Assembly (NCBI RefSeq): GCF_000350225.1 | Contig: NW_005179101.1 | Coordinates: 400,384-464,383 of the forward strand | Direction of reading: 5' to 3' | DNA from: Chondrus crispus | Lineage: Eukaryota > Rhodophyta > Florideophyceae > Gigartinales > Gigartinaceae | Length of the DNA stretch: 64,000 bases | In this document: positions 55,241 through 64,000 of the stretch, piece after piece | Position numbering within the stretch: position 1 is the stretch's first letter | Layout: each line of letters begins with the position of its first letter | Notes under the pieces: generated by a model | The model's input: only the letters and a program-made list of their open reading frames with translations | What the model was told of the DNA's origin: nothing | Databases searched by the model: none | Position numbers and translations under genes: made by a program

Positions 55241-58200
55241 ATGGATCCCTCCCAGGACAATGCCGTATTGGCAGTCCCTGATGCCACAAACCTGCCCCTC
55301 CAACAGGCACCGACCTTTATGGGTTGTGTTTCAGATGATGCCCTAGGAGCCTTGACGAGCGTTCAAAAGGGATTGGTCACGAGCATCCGATTGCTCCAAT
55401 GGGACACAGAACTGCCTGTAGAGAAGCTCAAGCACGGCACAGCGGAGATGTTCCCGCCGGCTCTTCTTTTCTCAAAGGAAATATGTGACATGCCGATTGC
55501 GTAGAAGAGTTTTCGCGACTTTCTGGATACGCGTAAGGCTAACATGACCCAACACTCGTCACGGAGAATCATTATGAATCTTGCATCAAACCTCCATGAG
55601 GAACCGGAAGACACACAAGCTGCCCTCGAGATCGCACAAAGCATCATAGCTGCCGGAAGAAGGGGGCGTGCAGATCTCAGCCAACATAGCGACCACGCAC
55701 CACCCCCACGGCTAAGTGCGAGTGCCTCCAATCCCCCATTCGGTCCCTCCTCTGAGAGAGTGGCGCATAATATCGCTATGAGACTCAAACACAAGGGAAA
55801 AGTTCTCTGGGGAGCTGGGAGAAGCTTGGATGGAGTTTGTAGACGAATACTTGCAAATCTCGCGTGATTACAGTTTGACGCCTGTACAAAAATTGCAGTA
55901 TTTACACAACCTCCTCCATGGTGATGCAAAAAGGTTCTATTTGGACAAAGTGGACAGCTACGCGACTGGCTTCCAGCGGGCCGTTTCTATGATCGAAGAA
56001 GAATACAACTCTGTTGTGCTGCAGACAAGGGTGAAGGAATATCTTAGCAACTTACGTCTAACCTCCTTCACCTCCGATGGGACTGAGGAATCCGCTGCCA
56101 TAGCTAAGTTTACATTGTCATACTCAAGTTCTCAAGGTAGTGCCCACGTTCACACCAAGGAGCCGCGCACAAGGTCGAATTCTTGCGGAATGCTGTAGTC
56201 GAATCCTCATGGTCTCATGAACCTCTGAGTCGAGTTTCAACCCACCGCTTGACCTTCCAGCAACTCTACGGCGAACTTGAAGCTGCTCTCCAACTAAATA
56301 AGGATGCAAAAGATGCCAAATTTCGACATAATGCTGAAAATCGCGGGAAGCTGACCGGCCGAACGGAATCTGGCACCATCTTCCATACCGAAAAAGGACG
56401 GTATTCTCGCGATAAAAAACAACTGCGAGCCTCTACAGTTCCAGAAAAATGCGCTTTTGATCCCTTCAATATACAAGGGCGCTTCAGCTGCAGTAGGAAT
56501 CACATTCTTAAAGACTGCAAGCTACATCCCAACAACGCTAAAGCAGGTGCTAACAGCATCGAGTACTACCAGAAGAAGGCTAACTTGAATGGCAACGCTG
56601 TACAACAGGTTTTGGCTGACATTTTTTACCAAATTGACGAAACAACCAGGCCTGCAGTAGACAGTGTCAACAATGATGAACGCCAAGTGTTTGAAACCCT
56701 GTTCGAGGAGGATTTCAGCCTAAAGGACGACCTTGTGAACAGCTCTGAGACAGAAGAGAAAGCAGTTGAGGATGGAGAGAATATCTTCGTTGTACACGAA
56801 AGCTCTGTTGTGCCCGACAGTGTGTCGTTCCTCGGGGCATGCGTGGATTCAGCTGCACAGAAGACAGTTATCGAGAAACTTCAAGCTAAAGCCTATTGTG
56901 AGTTTATGAACATTCCTTTCGCACCCAATAACTCTTCTCGAGGGACGGTCTATCGATTTCCCACACACTAACACAAAGGCCTAGGAGAGCTTGAAATTAG
57001 GATGCCTATCACGGAGTGTCACTTCCTGGAACTCTCAGTTTGGCATTGTGGGGATTAATGTTCCATTCCTTTTTGGCCTTGACATGCTTAAAGCGTTCAA
57101 GATGGTCATCAATGCGGAACACCTCGTCCTGTGGTCACGCTTCCAAGAAAGGGAGGTACAGCTCACCGAGAAGCTTGGCCATCTTTACTACGAATGAGGA
57201 GCTGCTGTTATGTTCACCGAAGCTGAACTACAAAAAACCCACAGGCATTTCTTTCACCCCCAGTCGGAGAGGCTGTATGCCGTGATGAAGAGGGCTGATC
57301 CGGAGACAACCTCACCAGCTATCCTCTCAGACTTAGAGCGAATAGCAGCAACCTGTGCTATCTGCCAACGAGAGGCACAGAAGCCCCATCGATTCAGAGT
57401 GTCCTTGCCGGAGGGCGACATTGTGTTCAAGCGTACCATATGTCTTGATCTGATGTTTCTAGACTCCAAGACCGTGCTGCACATAGTCGATAAGGATACA
57501 AAGTTCAGCGCTGCTGCCTTTTTAGGTCGGGAGAATGCCGAGGCTGTATGGGAAGTATACATGCGTATTTGGACCTATAAGTACATTGGTTTCTCTGATG
57601 TTATGTCTGCAGACCAAGGTCCTCAGTTCAGATCAATTGCATGGAAGAAACTCGTCAACATGGCTGGCATGAAGCTGGAATTGTCCGGAGTCGAGAGTCA
57701 CAACGCACTCGGTGTTGGGGAACAGTACCACTCTTTCGTATGGCAGATATATCGCAAGATGCGTGCTCAGCATTCAGAGATCCCCACAGAATTCGCACTT
57801 TCTCTCGCGATCAAGGCAATGAATGATAGTGTTGGACCTAAAGGACTTGTCCCCACCTTGCTCGTTTTCGGTGTCATGCGTCGTATTCCCATTGCTCCGA
57901 TGGCGCTCTCGGTCTAAGTTCAGAGAATAAAAGCCATGCTGAAAGCTAGGAGTGAAATGGCAACAATAATTGCTGGAAGCTAACTGAAGAAAGCATTCCG
58001 CAATATCGCTCCCGGTGCAGCGATGGCTGATATCCAGATTGGGTCTGAGGTCTTTGTCTACAAAGAGAAGCCAATTGACAAGTAGTTAGGTACCCACAAG
58101 GTGCTCGAAATCAACGGGAACATGGTTCACGTCGATATAAATGGAAGGGCTACGCTCCTGTCCATTGACAAGGTGAAGCAGTCTCGCCGCCCCGGTATCC

Positions 58201-59905
58201 AGCATCCGACTGCAGTAAGCCTACAGGTCCCCGGGAAGAAGCTTGAGACTGATGACGACGTAGTCGGATAGCTGCAGCGCATTACGTCACAAATGAAGGT
58301 CAACGAACTGGAACTGCCTTCACCCATTGACGATGTAGCCACATTTGACCCGCTTTCCACAGGCGACAACATTTGTGCCAGAGAATTTGTTTCTGTAGTC
58401 CAAGTTAATGTGACGGAAGTGGTGCAGAACGACGATCCTCGTGTCAACTCCTCAGCATTCAAAGAAGCCAAGTAAAAAGAGATATATGGCCTGCTGAGGA
58501 GACAAATTTGGCGGGTGATCAAGAAAAGGGACATACCTCCCAGCGCTAACGTACTAAGCGGGAGGTTTGTTCGATGAAGAACCTCAGTGTTGACCATGAG
58601 AAAGCCAAGGCCAGTTATGTAGCCCAAGGGCATAAAGACAAAGAAAAGTCCCGTCTTGTACACAACATAACCACTTTACGCCAAAGCTCTACTAGCATGA
58701 TCGTTTCTGTTGCCGCCGTCAAGAGATTTCGTATCTTCGGACACGACGTAAATCAGATATACTTGCAAAACGATGAAAAAATCTGACGAAAGATATTTTT
58801 ACTCCCAAAGAAAAACGATTTAGAAGGCTTTGGTCTTGAAGAGCATGAAATCCTGGAGTTACTCCGCCTTCTGTACGGCACATGCGATGCTGGAGATTGC
58901 TGGGGAGTTACAGTTCAACGCCACATCACAGGTGACTTAAAAATGATATCAACAGCCGGGGACCCGTCTTTATACCTAAAGCAAAACAATGAAGACGTCG
59001 ACGGGATCATGGGTAACTACATAGACGGAGCAGCTCTTGCAGGCAACGAAGCTTTTCAGAAGTTAACCGAAAAACGCTTGTGAAGTTTGATTACAAACCA
59101 AGAGAGTGGGACAACTTCGATCTCTTTGGCGCATTCATTAAGACGTTGGACAATGGTGAACTCACAATAAGCCAGAGTGATTATGCTGAGAACCTCAAGC
59201 TGATGCCTATGGATGCTACATTCCACCAATTCCGTTCTCTTCGAGCGATCTTTGCATGGCTTGGGCACACGAGGCCCGATGTTTGCTGTGCAATCAATCG
59301 AGCTGCACAAGTTACAGCTGAAACGTATTCTAAGAACAAGAGGAAGAACTGAATGGGATCAATGCAGCCATCCTGAAAGTAAAAGAATCAACAGGTCCTT
59401 GTTTGCGCTTCTATATGCTTGATGTGGACACCCTGAACATGAGGGTGTATACAGATGCTCCTTTTGCAAACAAAGACGACCTCTCTTCGCAACTTGGGTT
59501 TCTTGTACTCCTCTGTGACAGAAACGACGACGCGCATACCCTCGATTACTCAAGCAAGAAGTCTAAAAGAATTGTTAGATCTATACTTGGAGGAGAAGTT
59601 TATGCATTCGCACATGGCTTTGACTGCGCATTTATGATACGGCATGTTTTGAAAACCATCTACAATCGAATAATCCCTCTACAAATACTCACAGATTCTC
59701 TGCAGATGCTCGATGTCATTACAAAAGCCTCATCAACAACAGAAAAGCGTTTGATGATTGATATTGTAGCTACAAGAGAAGCTAATAATCGTCAAGAGAT
59801 ATCCAACCTTGGATTGGTGCTTTCCGCTCACAACATTGCTGATTGACTTACCAAGGCAAACAAGACCTTGGAGGAACTACTGAAAACGGGTATGGATATT
59901 TAACC
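55241..59905 (+). mobile_element. Ty1/Copia fossil, strongly decayed
   Basis: Parts in order: gag about 55241-56560, with 'VQKLQYLHNLLHGDAKRFYL' and a knuckle-like Cys/His group near 56490; protease with 'CVDSAAQKTVI' near 56845; integrase about 57230-57900, with 'CAICQREAQKPHRF' and 'MSADQGPQFRSIAWK'; reverse transcriptase about 58570-59350, with 'ASYVAQGHKDKEKSRLVHNI' and 'GHTRPDVCCAINRAAQ'; RNase H about 59440-59850, with 'RVYTDAPFANKDDLSSQLGF'. A purine tract AAAAGGGGAGG at 59976-59986 is followed by TG at 59987, which probably starts the 3' LTR. No 5' LTR was identified. About ten breaks, much older in appearance than the Copia at 2.2 kb. Confidence 0.85.
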
Positions 59906-60709
59906 CTGTTCAGCAGTGGGTGTTTCGAAGCGACCCAAGCACACACATATAGGACCTCTGTGATGACCACTGAGCAAAAGGGGAGGTGCCGTTGGCCAAC
60001 GACATGAGAGAGGAATGACTGGGAGTCATATTAAGGAATCACCGCAGCCTCCATTTCATTTTCTTTCAACCATTTGTCTCGGGCCACTCTGCACACATCT
60101 CGTCAACCACAAAACATATATTCGTAGTGTATCTTCAAAGACATCCCATCTCTGCTAGTTTGTTGGTTGAAAAGACAACTCCAATCCTCTCATCAACAAT
60201 TATACAATAAGAGCGCCAACTTTCTAATAATGCCTAAAACACCTCCACTTTTGTCAACACTCTCAATTGAACATTGCACAAATCAACACCAAACCTTATT
60301 TCTCCCTCCTACCCTCATTATTCATATCACAATGCACGCCACTTCCTGTTAATTACAGGCTACATCTAAAAAAGTGCTTCATCAATTCAATAACAAACAC
60401 TCTTCCTGCTACTTGAAGCCTGAGACGACACTTTGACGGACCGAAACAAAAAACACTCTGCGTCAAATTGAATTACCTGAATAAAACACCCAATTTCTGT
60501 TGGAAGATGTTCTCGCTCAACCCTATATAGATTCTCTGTTGCGTTAGTGATGTGAAGCATGGGGACGCATGTGCGCCACTACTCATGCCGAAATTCAAGT
60601 AGGTATTGTTCTCATTGGTTGGAACTATTATCTCTCGTATTATTTATCTTCTTACGGTACGTGTAGCTCACTTTGGGATCAAATGGCCACCTAAGCTCCC
60701 GTATAGTCA
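59906..60709. other. Probable 3' LTR start and flank of the Copia fossil
   Basis: After the purine tract, TGCCGTTGGCCAACGACATG begins what is probably the 3' LTR. Its far end could not be fixed without a second copy. The later part (60100-60550) is A/C-rich with no gene. Confidence 0.4.
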
Positions 60710-61682
60710 TGTTAGGAGGTGTCAGTGGGTGTTCTTCGGTTTAGCGGGTTACGAAGGACTTTTGCAGGGGTCATAAGGGGGAAGCTAGTGGTTCAATTTA
60801 GTAAAAGACGGATAGCCTTCCAAAGAAAATACCACTTCCATCCAGGTCAACCAACGCGGCAACGAGAAAAATTTTTATTTCGAGGGAGAAACAACTGTCC
60901 TGCCCCGCACAACCCAAAAAACAGGAACAAAAACCCCTTTCCAAGAGAAAGTCTTGCCCTGCTCCTCATACGCTTACATATACCGCACTCACAGCTGAGA
61001 TACATCCGTATGGATGTAGCAGCACGCAAACTTGTCGACGCAACAAACCACAATTTTCGGTCCCCTTCCTGTTGAAGTGATAGTGCGCAACGCTCACGCC
61101 TCTACGTGGGATTGTTAGGAAGGCTGATATGGGGATCTGTGAGCTTACTGTTTTTTGATCTACATTGGTCTCGTAATGGCCTGATTTAAGGTCTTATTGA
61201 AGGTGTGATACGTGACGTTAACTGATCTATATTCTCCGAATCTTTTCATAGTAGGTTCCCCTTTTCTCGCCTTTTACCTTTTCTGTGGTGCAGGATCAGT
61301 CCCTCCCTTATTGTCGTCCTGCAGCTACTGTTGAGTGCGCCTCGGGTTTTTGGGGTAGGTTTACCGAGGTGCTACGTATCTACTTAAGCTCTACATTTAG
61401 TAAAGACGAGTGTGAGCAGACCGACTCACTCCATATCTTTCTACAGTCAGTGCACCACATTTATTCCACGAGAATCCGGAGACGCAAACAGGTTATGGAC
61501 ACCAGACTACGCTAACCGCTGTTGTCGTGTATCGGTTCTTCCCTGTGTTTCTTGTTCTACTGTCTTCCTCGCTGCTAAGGAAGTTGCAGGGACTGTATCG
61601 GCAATTTCTCTCGCTGTGTGCGAGATTGTAATTAAGAGTTATATCGCTGTGTGCGTTTGTAACTACAGTACGGGAATCCGCA
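60710..61682 (+). repeat. Leader, possibly including the 5' LTR, of the last Copia element
   Basis: Two TGTTAGGA words (60710 and 61113) could start an LTR, and the stretch ends just before the gag ATG at 61683. Without the 3' copy, the boundaries cannot be set. No gene is otherwise recognised here. Confidence 0.35.
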
Positions 61683-64000
61683 ATGGAAGACAACAAGAAA
61701 GTGTACAAGTACTTTGGAAAACCTGGAGATTTTCACCTTTGGGCGGCAAGGACAGAAGCTGCTTTGGAATCCAAGGACGTACTACAAGTTGTTACCTCTG
61801 ACGTGCTTTCCCAAGAAGGGGAGCTGACGGATGAGATGAAGAAGAGTATTGCTACTGCACGCGCAGTACTGATACAAGGAATGGGAGACCGGCCTCTGCG
61901 TCTTTGTCTGAGTGCGAAAGAAAATCCCTATCGCATGTGGGTCAGGCTAAGAGAGCGCTACGCTGTATCCAACACCGCCACGAAGGTTCAGATCCAATCT
62001 AAGTTGGCTCGCTTGACCTACAAGGGACAGCCAATGCAGGACTACATAGATACCTTTGAAGAACTGTTCAATCGTCTGGCGTCGATGAAGAGTGAAATTC
62101 CTCAGGACTTGCAGGTGGCGATGGTTCTGGCTTCCTTTGGGGATAAGAACAAATTGCCCTTTGGTCATGTAATTGCGTCGATGCAATCACAACGTGATGA
62201 ATTGGATTGGGAAACCACCACTGCAAGGCTGTTGCAGGAGCATGAAGTGCAGCTTCCTAGACCGGTAGGAAACAAGGGGTCGAGCTTACACGACCACGGA
62301 CATGCTCTGTCTGCAAAGGGAGGCAATTTCAGATCTATCCGATGGAAAGCAAACAAATCTAGAAATGAGAGACGTAGATGCTTTGAGTGCAGAAAGTTGG
62401 GACACATTGCTCGTTTCTGTCCTTTGAAAGACGAGAAGACAGGAAGGCGGGGACCTTTTGTTGAGGAATCCAGAGGACGTCTCGATTCAGATAGTGGAAG
62501 GGAACAGCAGGCGCTGATGCTAATGGCACGACAGGATGTTGGAGACGAAGATTGTGCTGAGGAATGCAATGAGGACCACAAACGAGGTCCGGTAATGCAT
62601 GATCACAGGCCCTCAACGGCCATGACGTCTCTCAAGAATACAAAAGACGTATATGATGAGTCAAGAAATATGTTTCTTCTAGACTCTGGTGCTTCCGATC
62701 ACATGGTGTGGTGTCAGCAATGGCTTGTTGACTGTCACGAGATCGAGCCCCGAGGAATCATGCTTGGGGACGGTAATAGGGTGTTCGCAACCCATCGTGG
62801 AAATCTCGTACTGAAGACAACTCTGCAGGATGGGAATGACCAGTATGACCGGCGCTTCGTTCTCCGGGGGGTATTGTGAGTACCTGATCTACACTCAAAC
62901 CTCATCTCGTGCTCCAAACTTTGTGAGCGTGGATATTCAATTAACATCGAACGAGATCGTTGCAATGGCATGTATGGGGGTGTGATGCAGTTCCAAGGAA
63001 TGAGATTTCAAGGCGTGTATCGCGTCAGCGGAACCCCAGTCTATCCTTCACAACACGTGGCATGTGCAGCTGTGTTTTCCAAGAGCAAGGACGGAAATCG
63101 TGAAGATGAGAATGCAGAGAGTTCCGGTATCAAGCTTTGGCATGCACGTCTAGGGCATGTAAATACGGACAGTATCAAGGAGCTATCTCGTGTGGAAGCT
63201 GTCCGCGGCCTTGATTTGATGACGCGGAAGAGTAAGAAAGGAGCGTGTGGCAGTTGTGTTAAAGGAAAACAGACCAAAGAAATACTGCGTACAAATAATT
63301 CGCGGTCTGACGATCGGTGTGCAGTAGTTCATACAGACGTCTGTGGGCCAATGTCCGTCCCATCGTTCTCTGGCGCTCGATATTTTGTTTCCTTTATTGA
63401 CGAGTGTACTGGATACACGTCGATTATTCCAATAGTTCAGAAGAGCGAGGTACTCAAGCACTTCATCATTTATCATGCTTGGATTGAGAAACAGTTTGGA
63501 TGCGAATTGAAGAGGGTTCACAGCGACAATGGTGGGTATATGTTGCACTGAGAAGCTACTTGCAAGAGAAGGGAATCGAACACACGACATCTCCACCATT
63601 TTCTCCGAATCACAACGGAATCGCTGAAAGAGCCAATCGTACTATTGTTGAATGTGCTACGACTATGCTGGAACACGCATCTCTACCAAAAACATTTTGG
63701 GCTGAGGCAGTTGTACACGCGGCAAAAATTCGAAACAACTTCTTTTCTCCAAGGAAGGGCAGGAAGACGTCGTATGAACTTATGTGCGGTCGCGTCCCAG
63801 ATGTGTCCTATTTTCGGATATTCGGATGTCTGGGCTGGCGTCAAATTCCAAAAGAACTCCGCCGAAAGCTAGACGTTAAATCCGAACTGGGGATAGTTGT
63901 CGGCTGCCTAGAAAATAGGCAGTCTAAGTTAGGGATACCCTCAAGAAGGGTTGCGGTACTGTCGAGGGACGTCATTGTACACGAAGATCATTTCCCTGGA
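61683..64000 (+). mobile_element. Ty1/Copia element, 5' half, cut by window end
   Basis: Parts: gag from ATG 61683, with 'FHLWAARTEAALESKDVLQV' near its start and a CCHC knuckle 'CFECRKLGHIARFC' near 62380; protease with 'MFLLDSGASDHMV' near 62680; GAG-pre-integrase with 'LWHARLGHVNTDSIKEL' near 63140; integrase from about 63330, with 'HTDVCGPMSVPSFSGARYF' and 'SPNHNGIAERANRTIVE'. The reverse transcriptase would lie beyond the window. About three breaks are seen in this part. It differs in sequence from both other Copia elements here. Confidence 0.88.

Noticed and set aside
1-64000. CRISPR arrays, bacterial operons, replication origins
   Set aside because: No regularly spaced short repeats, and the content is clearly eukaryotic transposon sequence.

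Overview
This is a eukaryotic, transposon-dominated window with almost no ordinary host gene. It contains chromodomain Ty3/Gypsy, Ty1/Copia, PIF/Harbinger, hAT and Tnp2-type (CACTA-like) sequences, no bacterial operons, and few visible introns. My best guess is a red alga (florideophyte) or another protist with a repeat-rich genome near 50% GC. The taxon is inferred from the look of the element families and one cysteine-rich repeat protein; nothing in the sequence proves it.

Layout, left to right. 0.56-1.8 kb: PIF/Harbinger-like transposase (-) with one in-frame stop. 2.2-6.9 kb: Copia fossil (-) with very short LTRs and a perfect 5-bp target duplication. 7-12.2 kb: degraded host-like sequence, including a cysteine-rich repeat gene and an NRPS-type adenylation-domain fragment. 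12.4-14.3 kb: degraded hAT transposase (-). About 14.3-50.4 kb: a set of six decayed genes that I interpret as one very large Tnp2-type DNA transposon ('element X'), cut up by later insertions. 50.4-52.1 kb: an LTR of the main Gypsy family with a second-family solo LTR inside it. 52-54.6 kb: mostly non-coding, with a near-perfect 64-bp foldback. 55.2-59.9 kb: strongly decayed Copia fossil (+). 61.7 kb to the end: another Copia element (+), cut by the window edge.

Element X is the main find. After setting aside nested insertions it is about 17-18 kb. Gene A (+) is a Tnp2-like transposase. Gene B (-) is a DNA N4/N6-methyltransferase joined to a SET domain. Gene C1 (+) has a ParB-like 'DGGHR' segment. 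Gene C2 (+) looks like a 2-oxoglutarate/Fe(II) dioxygenase. Gene D (+) may carry a Tudor-like segment. Gene E (-) is a basic, coiled-coil protein of unknown role. A and B converge, B and C1 diverge, and D and E converge, with little space within the convergent pairs. A transposase travelling with a DNA/histone methyltransferase and a dioxygenase suggests a mobile element that wrote, and perhaps erased, its own chromatin marks. All copies here are broken.

The insertions inside X are LTR fossils with 5-bp target duplications: a 14.6-kb chromodomain Gypsy element with 1.05-kb LTRs inside gene A, three solo LTRs of the same family in or at genes A, B and E, and one solo LTR of a second family in gene D. 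The big Gypsy element has an extra region of about 5.7 kb between pol and its 3' LTR, with a long open region on the opposite strand.
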